Assembly: GCA_052148775.1 (NCBI GenBank) | Contig: JBKQHM010000845.1 | Span: forward strand, 4,061-68,060 | DNA from: CAVZRC01 sp052148775 | Lineage (GTDB): Bacteria > Planctomycetota > Planctomycetia > Isosphaerales > Isosphaeraceae | Direction: 5' to 3' | Length of the DNA: 64,000 bases | Shown: in pieces, positions 48,874-57,559 of the stretch | Layout of the letters: every line of letters starts with the position of its first letter | How positions within the stretch are numbered: the stretch's first letter is position 1 | Notes under the pieces: generated by a model | What the model was told of the DNA's origin: nothing | Databases searched by the model: none | Seen by the model: only the letters and a program-made list of their open reading frames with translations | Program-made: the position numbers and the translations under genes

Positions 48874-49764
48874 ATGGCAACACAAAGCAAGGCCCAGTTC
48901 CTGACCGATGTCTACACGCTGCTCAAGCGACGCTACAAGCCCAAGGCCGAACGCAACGCCGCCCGGCTATCGGTCCTCAAGGCCGTCGTCTACGGGATCT
49001 GCCACGAGGACACAACGCGCGAGCACGCCAATCAGGCCCTGTCGCGGTTCAAGGACGAGTTCTTCGACTGGAATGAAGTGCGAGTGAGCGGCGTCGAGGA
49101 GATCCGGGAGAACCTCGCCGGCATCCCCGACGCCGAGGAGCGCGCACGTCGCATCCGCCGTTTCCTCCGCCAGCTCTTCAATCGGACCTATGGCTTCAAC
49201 CTCGATGCCCTGGCGAAGAAGCCCCTGAAAGAGGCCCTCAAGGTCCTTCAGACCTACGACGCCTTCGCGTCGGATTTCGTAACGGCCACCGTCATCCAGC
49301 AGGCGCTCGGCGGTCACGCGATCCCGATCGACAAGAACACGCACCGCGCGCTCGAACGGCTGGGCATCCACGAGGCGAACATCCCGGACCTCCGTGCCGT
49401 GCTGGAGCGAGCTGTCCCCAAGAATCGCGGCCTCGAATTCCTCGATCTCCTCGAAGAACTCGCCAATGACACCTGCGTCGAAGGCGAGCCGGACTGTCCC
49501 CGTTGCGAGCTCCGCAAGGTCTGCCCGTTCGTCCAGGCACGGAGCCAGGAAGCCTCTTCCCACGCCGCCGCTGAAGGCCGATCCAAGCCCCGCGCATCCA
49601 AGGAGAAGGACGCCACCAAGACACCCAAGGAGAAGGTGGGCGACGTGGCGTCGGCGACTGCGGGCCCGAGCCCGGCCAAGAAGACCGCCCCCGCGAGCCC
49701 CGTGCCCGCCAAGGACAACCCCGCGCCCTCCAAACCGTCCCGTGGCAAGCACGACTCCAAGTAG
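48874..49764 (+). CDS. Endonuclease III-like HhH/FeS protein with basic C-terminal tail
   Basis: 296 residues from the ATG at 48874. An HhH-GPD-like fold is suggested by residues 30-200. The catalytic-Asp region reads AIPIDKNTHRAL (Asp153), equivalent to the VDTH motif. The cluster loop CVEGEPDCPRCELRKVC gives Cys201, Cys208, Cys211 and Cys217 with the EndoIII spacing (C-x6-C-x2-C-x5-C). The usual GVGxKTA hairpin with the catalytic Lys is replaced by FASDFVTATV. So glycosylase activity is doubtful. The last 60 residues are Lys/Ala/Pro/Ser-rich like a histone H1 tail. It may be a DNA-binding FeS protein. It follows rbfA by 173 bases. Confidence 0.8.
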   Translation: MATQSKAQFLTDVYTLLKRRYKPKAERNAARLSVLKAVVYGICHEDTTREHANQALSRFKDEFFDWNEVRVSGVEEIRENLAGIPDAEERARRIRRFLRQLFNRTYGFNLDALAKKPLKEALKVLQTYDAFASDFVTATVIQQALGGHAIPIDKNTHRALERLGIHEANIPDLRAVLERAVPKNRGLEFLDLLEELANDTCVEGEPDCPRCELRKVCPFVQARSQEASSHAAAEGRSKPRASKEKDATKTPKEKVGDVASATAGPSPAKKTAPASPVPAKDNPAPSKPSRGKHDSK

Positions 49765-50012
49765 TCCCGCCATCGATCATCGCACATCGTGTGAATGGCA
49801 AGAACGTCGTCACCGACCGACCTCGATCGTGTCGGCCGAATTCCCGGGCGTAGCCCTTCGCTCTCGAGTCAACGACAACTGACCTCTAGACGCCCGACCG
49901 TCTCCGCCTATAACACTCCAGGCGGATGACGGCCGGGTTCACTTCCCAACCAGTCCCAGCTGTCACAGTTCGTTCTGAAACAGAAACTCGTTTTATTGAG
50001 GAGTGCGATGCT

Positions 50013-50504
50013 ATGCGCAAACATCTTGGAATCCTGACGGTCGTGGCCCTCATTTTCCCGGCGATGGTCCTCGCCGATGAGAAGAAGGACATCGTCGACA
50101 CCGCGGTGGGCGCGGAGAAATTCAAGACCCTCGTCGCGGCCGTCAAGGCTGCCGGGCTGGTCGACGCCCTCAAGGGCGAAGGGCCGTTCACCGTGCTGGC
50201 CCCGACCGACGATGCGTTCGCCAAGCTCCCCGACGGCACCCTCGAGGCTCTGCTCAAGCCCGAGAACAAGGAGAAGCTGATCGCGATCCTGAAGTACCAC
50301 GTCATCGCCGGCAAGAACCTCGCCGCCGACGTCGTCGGGCTCGACGGCAAGGACGTCAAGACGGTCGAGGGGAGCACCGTGAAGGTCGCCGTGAATGATG
50401 GCAAGGTGACGATCAATGGAGCCAAGGTGGTCAAGACGGATATCGAGTGCACCAACGGTGTGATCCACGTCATCGACACCGTGATCCTGCCCCCCTCGAA
50501 GTAA
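50013..50504 (+). CDS. Secreted fasciclin-domain protein
   Basis: 163 residues from the ATG at 50013, with GAGGAG at 9 bases. A signal peptide (LGILTVVALIFPAMVLA) is followed by a single FAS1 domain: DIVDTAVGAEKFKTLVAAVKAAGLV, FTVLAPTDDAFAKLPDGTL, LKYHVIAGKN, VNDGKVTINGAKVVKTDIECTNGVIHVIDTVILPP. FAS1 proteins are surface or periplasmic adhesion or matrix proteins. It is monocistronic as far as I can see. Confidence 0.92.
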   Translation: MRKHLGILTVVALIFPAMVLADEKKDIVDTAVGAEKFKTLVAAVKAAGLVDALKGEGPFTVLAPTDDAFAKLPDGTLEALLKPENKEKLIAILKYHVIAGKNLAADVVGLDGKDVKTVEGSTVKVAVNDGKVTINGAKVVKTDIECTNGVIHVIDTVILPPSK

Positions 50505-50674
50505 TCCTCGCATCGCTCGGCAAGTCCCGGTCGTTCGACTGCGAGCCGGCGGAGATAGCCCCGCGAGTCGATCGGTACGCGTAAGCGACCGAATTCGACT
50601 CGCGGTCTCTGGTCCGACTCTCATGACCTTCGTGTTTGGTCGAGGGAGAGTTTCTGCCCGGCAACGAGCCGGCT

Positions 50675-51130
50675 TCAACTCCCCCGATCGGCCGGCTCCG
50701 ACCCTTCCCATGCCGGGGTTCGGCCCCGCATGAATCGGAGCATCCAGTACCCTACAAGTCCCCCCAGCGTATTCAGGATCAAATCATCCACATCGGTCGT
50801 TCGTCGGCCGGACAAATACTGTCCGAGTTCGATCATCAAGCTGAGAGATAGGCAAAACAACGCCACATGCCATGCCCTCGCACTTCGAGGACGGACGAAC
50901 GCCGGCATTAGACCAATCGGCATGAAGGCTACGATGTTTCCTACGAAATTGACCGCGAATCCCCTCCCACCCGTCGTGCAGTCGGCGATAATCGTATGCA
51001 ACGGAATAAGGTTGTAAGTCGGATTCTTAGAGGGGAATTGCAAGAGCGCGAGGTCGAAGAGGAACAGGGTATAGATGCCAAGGAAGATTAGCATGGACAG
51101 GCTACGTCGAGTCTTCATGGGATCAGACAT
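50675..51130 (-). CDS. VanZ-family membrane protein
   Basis: 151 residues from the ATG at 51130; alternatives at 51118 and 51220. Four hydrophobic segments. Typical VanZ features: NLIPLHTI near the first loop, NFVGNIVAFMPIGLMPAF, SLMIELGQYLSGRRTTDVDDLILNTLGGLVGY. VanZ proteins are linked to teicoplanin resistance in one operon, but most have no known role. It is surrounded by DNA with lower GC (about 50 percent in the two 60-base lines I counted), unlike the rest of the window. Confidence 0.85.
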   Translation of the reverse strand: MSDPMKTRRSLSMLIFLGIYTLFLFDLALLQFPSKNPTYNLIPLHTIIADCTTGGRGFAVNFVGNIVAFMPIGLMPAFVRPRSARAWHVALFCLSLSLMIELGQYLSGRRTTDVDDLILNTLGGLVGYWMLRFMRGRTPAWEGSEPADRGS

Positions 51131-51209
51131 CCCTCCGAGGTCAGGGACTTTCTTCGTGTTTCGACCACGTTCAAGCAGCCCACGAAAACCCGAGGTTGGA
51201 ACGTGCCGA

Positions 51210-51485
51210 TCAGGATTCACCGCGAATTCCTACCGACAGTAGTATGACTGGAGTCTCTCGACTTCGCCGTTCGGCTGACCTCGATTGTCCTGGGTATCGA
51301 TCGGGAAGGGCCATCGTGAGATTCAGATTGTGGACGATTGACTCAAGTTTTCGGAAACTGCCGTCGGGAATCTCGAACTCCGACTCGACCTCAATCGTCG
51401 GCCCGACAAAGTCTTTGCCGCGTTCGCACAGTGAATGCCATATCACGATCGGCGGACCATCGTATTCCTCCATCCGAGTCTTCAT
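51210..51485 (-). CDS. Doubtful small hypothetical or partial gene
   Basis: 91 residues from the ATG at 51485 (MKTRMEEYDGPPIVIWHSLC...; then GKDFVGPTIEVESEFEIPDGS). Codon use looks coding, and the composition (Glu-rich, then Ser/Arg-rich) is ordinary. No ribosome binding site is seen, and a longer frame continues to 51743 with Arg/Ser-rich sequence. It could be the 3' part of a damaged gene. No function recognised. Confidence 0.3.
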   Translation of the reverse strand: MKTRMEEYDGPPIVIWHSLCERGKDFVGPTIEVESEFEIPDGSFRKLESIVHNLNLTMALPDRYPGQSRSAERRSRETPVILLSVGIRGES

Positions 51486-51891
51486 ATCGGCGCCGCGATG
51501 ATTTCGGAGTGGCCCGGCTGGTTGAGGACCGATCATGCGGGTCCCTCCACGGTCTTGTAGCTTCAACTTCCTCGAACGGGAATGAAGCCGACTCGGGCCT
51601 GTCCAAGTATCGCAGTCGTAGCGACCGGAGTCAAAACATCCGCCCGAGGCATATTGCCAGGGGTTGCGCTCCAATACAGTTTTCGTCGAGGCCATGTATC
51701 CGGACCATCGTCCGTCTTCTCGGGAATGGGGATTCCAAGACATCCTCTTGGGCGATCCTGGTACACAACTCGAAATGTCTTTCTAGAACTTTCTGCTCCG
51801 CGCATCCCCTCTGAATTGTGTATTCTGTACTGACTCGCAAGTTATACTCGCGAGAACGACACTCACTGCGAACCAAACCGGAGATGCAATC
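51486..51891. other. Intergenic stretch before the AT-hook gene
   Basis: About 400 bases, lower in GC than most of the window. The end contains TATACT (51843-51848), a good -10 match for the AT-hook gene, but no clear -35. The overlapping frames here do not look coding. Confidence 0.35.
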
Positions 51892-52380
51892 ATGGCGACA
51901 GTTGCCCGACGAAACCAAGGAAAGACTGACTTCGTCAAGGACGTCCTGAAGAAGAATCGCTACGCCAATGCCAAGACCGTCAACGCGGCGTGGCTGGAAG
52001 CGGGCCGAGAGGGGACGATCAGCGAGACCCTTGTCAACAAGATGAGGTCCGAAATGGGCCTTACGGGTAACTTGCGGGGCGGCCGCTCCGAGGGGTCTAC
52101 GAAGACGACCGCGGAGAAACCCATGTACACAGGAAAGAAGCGTGGACGGAAGCCCAAGTCGGAACTTCCGAGCATCGCCCCGGCTACCAGCAACGGCAAG
52201 CATGTCGGCGAGCCTCGCGCGAAGTCCGGGGGCCGCAATTCGCAATTGGCCTCTCTCGAGGCTGACCTCGACATGATCCTCTTCAAGGTGATGAACCTCG
52301 GCGGTCTCGAGGAGATCGAGAGCAGTCTCCGTTGCACGCGGCGCTTGCTCTACAAAGCCCTCGACGGCGATCAGGCCTGA
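51892..52380 (+). CDS. Small AT-hook protein
   Basis: 162 residues; GGAGATGCAATC-ATG is a good start context. The N-terminal 60 residues (FVKDVLKKNRYANAKTVNAAWLEAGR and GTISETLVNKMRSEMGLTGN) look like a compact helical domain. A hook motif KKRGRKPKS follows (residues 82-90), with a Lys/Gly-rich linker. A helical C-terminus (LEADLDMILFKVMNLGGLEEIESSLRCTRRLLYKAL) may oligomerise. A DNA-binding or chromatin-organising role in AT-rich minor grooves is inferred. I have the impression that several copies exist in some planctomycete genomes, but cannot verify it. Confidence 0.7.
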   Translation: MATVARRNQGKTDFVKDVLKKNRYANAKTVNAAWLEAGREGTISETLVNKMRSEMGLTGNLRGGRSEGSTKTTAEKPMYTGKKRGRKPKSELPSIAPATSNGKHVGEPRAKSGGRNSQLASLEADLDMILFKVMNLGGLEEIESSLRCTRRLLYKALDGDQA

Positions 52381-52987
52381 GCCCCCGCGCCAGCGCAGTG
52401 CATCGAAACGGACCGGGGAAGTCCTCCGGCCGGGGCACAATACAAAGACGACTTCCGCAAGCCCACCACCGGAGTGGATTCTGAATGAGCGTTGCCTGCA
52501 GGAGCGCCCCCGTCAATCGATGGACATCGGCGGGCCAAATCTCTGCATGCAACGCCCATTCATTGCGGAGATCGCTTTCCGGATCCGCAAACGCCACAAT
52601 ACGTCTCTGATCGAATCCGATATCCTGGTACTGGAATCGCGGAACTCGCGGGATCATGTGATTCGTGACATCCGTGGTCGCGATTCCTTCTGACTCCGAC
52701 CCTACTCGCGGCGGCCGGTTCGATCGGACGGCAGGACGACTAAGATCCTGGGGCTTCTTCAGCGAGCCCGTAACGAGTCGCGAGACGATCGGCCCGCTCG
52801 AGATGGCATGGCTCTCGGGAAAGACCGTCTCACCCCCATGAGCAGAGCGATTATTCCGGTTTTACGGCGCGGGGAAAACGCCGGAGATGAATCTCCTGGA
52901 AATGCTGGTATTTGGCCGGTGTCGCGGAAATAATAAGACGTCTCGATAACCACCCCATCCCTGAACCACCGGACGCGAGCCGCCCTG
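52381..52987. other. Intergenic region, possible gene remnant
   Basis: About 600 bases. A minus-strand frame around 52460-52657 encodes a natural-looking stretch (FQYQDIGFDQRRIVAFADPE, WALHAEIWPADVHRLTGALL) but runs into Arg-rich sequence and overlaps the AT-hook gene, so it may be a remnant. I see no intact gene. The SNF2 gene promoter should be near its right end. Confidence 0.35.
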
Positions 52988-55804
52988 ATGTCATCCAGCG
53001 TTGAAATGTCAACCGACGTAGTCGACGTCGAAACGGCTCTCGAGGACATGGAGGCATATCAGGAGCTACTCTCGCGCGCCTTCAAGAAGACCGGCAAGAT
53101 CCGCCCGGAGGTCTTGGTCCGCCAGATCCTCGGGATCGTGCCGGCCACGGAATGGCCGGTGCGCGTCGAGGCGATGGACGCGCTGATCCGACGGATCGAG
53201 TCGATCAAGCAGGAGAAGCTGCGTGTCGAATCCCGCCCGGCCGGCGGCCGGCTGCTGGGGACCTATGCGACGCGCCGTCCCGGGCTGGGCGCGCGGCCAT
53301 ATCGTACAATGTTAATCGGCGTTGATCCGATCGATGGCCGTTGCGATTGCCCTGATTTCCTCAAGAACTCGCTCGGCCTGTGCAAGCACCTCCTGGTCGT
53401 ACTCGAGCACCTCCATGCGCGGCCTCGCGTCTTGCAGCAAGCGCAGAAGGAGCAGGAATGGGCCGTCGACAAGGAACGGGCCGGCCTCTGGTGGGACCCG
53501 ATCCGCCCCTTGACCGGGCTCGGCGACTGGATGGAACGCGTCGCGTGGCGGGGCGAGCCCGACGCGGCCGCCGCGCGATCGTCCCGCGCCGCGCAGGCAC
53601 TGCGCTGGTTCCGCAAGACCGAGAACGGAGCGGTCTTGAAGAGCGCCTATTGGGACAATCCGCCTCGTCGACTCGAGCTGGTCGATGATCTGCTCAAGGC
53701 GATACCGGCCGGTGCGGCGGGCACTCGCCACGATCCCGCGCTCCGTGCCTTGCTGTCCCACGAGCGCCTTCGGCTCAAGCTTGTGGTCGAGAAGGCCCTG
53801 GCCCACCCCGAGATCCGCGACGGTTTCCGGGGTATGAAGCGATCGCTCTATCCCTATCAGCGCGATGGGGTTCGACGGTTCCTGAGTGCGGGCCGGTTGC
53901 TGCTGGCCGACGACATGGGCTTGGGCAAGACCGCGCAGGCGATCGCCTCGTGCGACATGCTCTGGCGCAGCGGCCGTGTGAAGCGCGGCCTGATCATCGC
54001 CCCTGCCAGCCTCAAGCCGCAGTGGGCCCGCGAATGGTCGGTGTTCTCCGACTTGCCGATCGAGATCGTCGATGGATCTCCCGACGAACGCAAGGCCCTC
54101 TATGCCGCGCGCAAGGAGGGCTTCCTCATCATCAATTATGAGCAACTCCTCCGCGACCTCGAGGTCGTCCGCGCCTGGGACCCGGATCTGGTCGTGCTCG
54201 ACGAGGCACAGCGGATCAAGAACTGGCAGACCAAGACGGCGCTCTCGGTCAAGGGATTGGCGCCGGACTATCGGCTGGTCCTGACCGGGACTCCGATGGA
54301 GAACCGGATCGACGAGCTGGCCTCGGTCGTGGAGTGGGTCGACGACATGGCGCTCGAGCCCAAGTGGCGGCTGGGCGCGTTTCATGCCATCCGCGTCGAT
54401 GGCCGCAAGGAGATGATCGGCGTCCGCCACCTGTCGACGATCCGCGATCGGCTCGAGCACTGCATGGTCCGTCGGGTGCGCAAAGACGTGCTCGACCAGC
54501 TCCCGCCCCGGACGGATACCCGCGTACCCGTGGAGATGACCGCGGCGCAGCAGGGCGAGCACGACGCCCTCGACCAACCGATCGTCATCCTGATGCAGAA
54601 GGCCATGCTCCGTCCGTTGACCCAGGTGGAATTCCTCCGCCTGATGAGCCTGCTGACACTCCAGCGGATCATCTGCAACGGCCTGGCCCAGCTCCAGTTC
54701 GAGGACATCTGGCCGACGATCCGCGACCGCCAGCCCGAAGAGGGCGTGCTTGCGGGCCTGTCGATGCCCAAGCTGATCGAGCTGCGTCAGCTCATCCGGC
54801 AAATCGTCCTGGAGCAGGGACGCAAGGTCGTCGTGTTCAGCCAGTGGCGCCGGATGCTCACGCTGGCCCACTGGGCGACTCGCGACCTGCTCGCCGAGAA
54901 GAGCTACCGTGCCGGATTCTTCACCGGCGCCGAAGGCCGGAAGCGGCGGACCCAGAACATCGTCGAGTTCCACGACGACCCCGAATTCCGCGTCCTGTTC
55001 GCCAGCGATGCCGGCGGCGTTGGACTGAACCTCCAGCACGCGGCCAACTGCGTGATCAACATGGACCTGCCCTGGAACCCGGCCGTGCTGGAGCAGCGGA
55101 TCGGCCGCATTTACCGCCTGGGCCAGAAGAACCCGATCGACGTCTACAACGTCGTCTCCGAGCAAGGTATCGAGTCCCGGATCGCCGTGCTGGTCGACAC
55201 CAAGCACGCGTTCTTCAAGGGCCTGTTCGATGGCGATACCGACACGATCCAGTTCGGGGAATCCTCGGGCTTCCTCTCGCGCATCCAGAAGCTGATCGAC
55301 CCATCCGCGATCGCCGTGGTCGCCGCGAGGGGCGACCAGGCCGAGGCCGAAGCCGACGCTGGCGACGCCGACATCGACTTCGACGACGAGGTAGAAGACC
55401 CGATCGGCGAACTGATCGATGCGACCGACGAGTCCGACGACGGCACGTCGGCCGCAACTCCGCCCGAGTCGGTATCCGGCGGTCACGCCCAGGAACCGAT
55501 GGCGACCGCGGCGCTGGCCACGATCCCGGAATCGACACTCGAGGAGAGCACCTCGGCCCCGACAACAGCACCGGTGGCTCAACCCGATCGGAACGGCACG
55601 GGTTCACCCTCCTACCCGGGCGTGGATGGTGCGGTGCGTCCTGCGGTCGGCGTTCGTGAGCTGTTCTCGCAACTCCAGGTCCGTCGCGAGCCTTCGACCG
55701 GGAAGGTCGTGATCGAGGCCCCCGCCGAGGCCGCCGGTGCGCTCAGCGCCTTGTTCGAAGGGATGGCCGCCCTGCTCCAAGCGGTCGCCCGGCCGGGGGA
55801 GTAG
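52988..55804 (+). CDS. SWIM-type SNF2-family helicase
   Basis: 938 residues. The SWIM zinc finger reads RCDCPDFLKNSLGLCKHLL (Cys119, Cys121, Cys132, His134; CxCx10CxH). The SNF2 motor starts near 285 (SLYPYQRDGVRRF): motif I LADDMGLGKT (about 305-314), II DEAQRIKN (about 404), III LTGTPMENR, and the C-terminal RecA-like half with VVVFSQWRRML, FASDAGGVGLNLQ and QRIGRIYRLGQKN (about 702). All ATPase motifs are intact. The C-terminal 200 residues are acidic and Pro/Thr-rich, then a charged helical end. Likely DNA translocase acting in repair or transcription; partners are unknown and no defence genes lie next to it. Confidence 0.94.
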   Translation: MSSSVEMSTDVVDVETALEDMEAYQELLSRAFKKTGKIRPEVLVRQILGIVPATEWPVRVEAMDALIRRIESIKQEKLRVESRPAGGRLLGTYATRRPGLGARPYRTMLIGVDPIDGRCDCPDFLKNSLGLCKHLLVVLEHLHARPRVLQQAQKEQEWAVDKERAGLWWDPIRPLTGLGDWMERVAWRGEPDAAAARSSRAAQALRWFRKTENGAVLKSAYWDNPPRRLELVDDLLKAIPAGAAGTRHDPALRALLSHERLRLKLVVEKALAHPEIRDGFRGMKRSLYPYQRDGVRRFLSAGRLLLADDMGLGKTAQAIASCDMLWRSGRVKRGLIIAPASLKPQWAREWSVFSDLPIEIVDGSPDERKALYAARKEGFLIINYEQLLRDLEVVRAWDPDLVVLDEAQRIKNWQTKTALSVKGLAPDYRLVLTGTPMENRIDELASVVEWVDDMALEPKWRLGAFHAIRVDGRKEMIGVRHLSTIRDRLEHCMVRRVRKDVLDQLPPRTDTRVPVEMTAAQQGEHDALDQPIVILMQKAMLRPLTQVEFLRLMSLLTLQRIICNGLAQLQFEDIWPTIRDRQPEEGVLAGLSMPKLIELRQLIRQIVLEQGRKVVVFSQWRRMLTLAHWATRDLLAEKSYRAGFFTGAEGRKRRTQNIVEFHDDPEFRVLFASDAGGVGLNLQHAANCVINMDLPWNPAVLEQRIGRIYRLGQKNPIDVYNVVSEQGIESRIAVLVDTKHAFFKGLFDGDTDTIQFGESSGFLSRIQKLIDPSAIAVVAARGDQAEAEADAGDADIDFDDEVEDPIGELIDATDESDDGTSAATPPESVSGGHAQEPMATAALATIPESTLEESTSAPTTAPVAQPDRNGTGSPSYPGVDGAVRPAVGVRELFSQLQVRREPSTGKVVIEAPAEAAGALSALFEGMAALLQAVARPGE

Positions 55805-56143
55805 ACGGCGGACAGATCCGCGCACCGGTGCGGTCAGATCGTTAACGCCCCCTCCCGTGGCCGACCGCGATCCGCGGACCGATACCCGGTTGCGGAGGAG
55901 CGATCCGTCGGTCATGCTGATTGGGTTCTTGATGGTGTCGGTGCCGTCCTGTCTGATGCTGAAAGGCGTCGAGCAGGCCGCCCCCCCCGCCGGGATGACA
56001 TCCCGAACGTCCATGCCACTCTCCGACGCCGAGAGGCGTCGAGCAAAGCACCGACTTGATGAACCATCAGATGACGTGACCCGGGCCGCGTCGGGCGGCC
56101 CGGCGAGTTGCAGCGAACCCACACGTTCCAGGGAGAACCGAAC
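55805..56143. other. Intergenic region with a palindrome
   Basis: About 340 bases. CGCACCGGTGCG (55821-55832) is a perfect palindrome just after the SNF2 stop, with no T-run, so a classical terminator is not supported. The phrase AGGCGTCGAGCA occurs twice, near 55963 and 56034. No gene is supported. Confidence 0.35.
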
Positions 56144-57499
56144 ATGGATCGTCGCGATTTCTTGAAACAGACCGCAGTGACCGGCACGGGCTCGTTCCTG
56201 CTCGGAGGCGCGCCCGGCTACGCCCGATCGATGCGCCCGGCGCCGAGCGAGACAGTGCGTTTCGCCTGCATCGGCGTCGGCGGCAAGGGGCAGAGCGACA
56301 CGCTCGACGCCGCCAGCCACGGCCAGATCGTCGGCCTGTGCGACGTCGACGAAGAGACCCTCGGCAAGATGGCCAGCCGGTTGAAGGAGAAGCATCCCGG
56401 CCTGAAGATCTACTACGACTATCGCAAGATGCTCGAGGAACTCGGCGACAAGATCGACGCGGTGACGGTCAGCACGCCCGACCACACCCACGCCCCGGCC
56501 AGCGTGATGGCGATGCGGATGGGCAAGCACTGCTTCTGCCAGAAGCCGCTGACCTGGTCGGTCGAGGAAGCTCGATTGATGCGCAGCCTCGCGGCTGAGA
56601 AGAAGCTCTGCACCCAGATGGGCAATCAGGGCACGGCCGAGAACGGATTCCGTGAGGGTGTCGAGCTGATCCGGTCGGGAATCCTCGGCCCGATCAAGGA
56701 GATCCACGTCTGGACAAACCGGCCGATCTGGCCGCAGGGCATGGGCGTGCCCAAGGACACGCCGGGAATCCCCAACAAGGTCCGATGGTCCGAGTTCCTC
56801 GGCGCGGCCCACGACCGGCCCTACCACCCCAGCTACCAGCCCTTCAACTGGCGCGGCTGGCTCGACTTCGGCACCGGCGCACTGGGCGACATGGCCTGCC
56901 ACACGATCAACATCGCGGCCATGGCCCTGGAACTCTTCGACCCCGAGACGATCGAGGTCGTGGACACCTCGGGGATCGTCGACAACGCGAGCTACCCCGT
57001 CTGGTCGATCATCAAGACCAAGTTCGGCCCACGCAACGGGCGGGCTCCGTTGACCCTCACCTGGTACGACGGCGGCAACAAGCTCCCCGAGAGCAAGCGG
57101 GCCTACCGGGAGAAGATCTCCGGCGAGCGGGTCCACGGCAGCGGCCTGGTGCTCGTCGGCGAGAAGGGCTCCTTCTACACGCGGAACGACTACGGCGCGG
57201 AGCACATCCTGCTGCCTAAGGACAAATTCAAGGACGTCGAGAAGCCCGAGCCGAAACTTCCGCGCTCGCCCGGCCACTTCACCGAGTGGGTCGACGGGAT
57301 CAAGGCCAGTGACCCGACCAAGGCGCTCTCGAACTTCGACTACGCGGCCCAGCTCACCGAGACCGTCCTCCTGGGCGTCGTGGCACTGAAGGCCGGCATG
57401 AAGATCGAGTGGGATGCTGCGGGCATGCGGGCCAAGAACTGCTCGTATGCCGACGAGTTCATCCGCCGCGACTATCGCAAGGGCTACTCGATCCACTGA
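56144..57499 (+). CDS. Tat-exported Gfo/Idh/MocA-family oxidoreductase
   Basis: 451 residues from the ATG at 56144 (GGGAGAACCGAAC upstream). The N-terminus MDRRDFLKQTAV is a twin-arginine signal, then TGTGSFLLGGAPGYARS. A Rossmann fold follows with VGGKG and VGLCDVDEE, and the conserved QKPLTWS with Lys. The C-terminal dehydrogenase domain has FNWRGWLDFGTGALGDMACHTIN. Family members oxidise or reduce sugars and related compounds with NAD(P). Periplasmic targeting with a folded cofactor is common in planctomycetes, which use many paralogues in polysaccharide metabolism. Substrate unknown. Confidence 0.95.
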   Translation: MDRRDFLKQTAVTGTGSFLLGGAPGYARSMRPAPSETVRFACIGVGGKGQSDTLDAASHGQIVGLCDVDEETLGKMASRLKEKHPGLKIYYDYRKMLEELGDKIDAVTVSTPDHTHAPASVMAMRMGKHCFCQKPLTWSVEEARLMRSLAAEKKLCTQMGNQGTAENGFREGVELIRSGILGPIKEIHVWTNRPIWPQGMGVPKDTPGIPNKVRWSEFLGAAHDRPYHPSYQPFNWRGWLDFGTGALGDMACHTINIAAMALELFDPETIEVVDTSGIVDNASYPVWSIIKTKFGPRNGRAPLTLTWYDGGNKLPESKRAYREKISGERVHGSGLVLVGEKGSFYTRNDYGAEHILLPKDKFKDVEKPEPKLPRSPGHFTEWVDGIKASDPTKALSNFDYAAQLTETVLLGVVALKAGMKIEWDAAGMRAKNCSYADEFIRRDYRKGYSIH

Positions 57500-57559
57500 G
57501 GTATTCGTGTCGACGAGGCGAGATGCCGCCCAGTGCGGCATCCCCCTCGCCCTGTCCCC

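Noticed and set aside
53312..55582. Minus-strand open frame of 756 codons
   Set aside because: Antisense to the SNF2 helicase, whose motifs are intact.
55821..55832. Palindrome as terminator of the SNF2 gene
   Set aside because: No loop and no T-run follow the palindrome.
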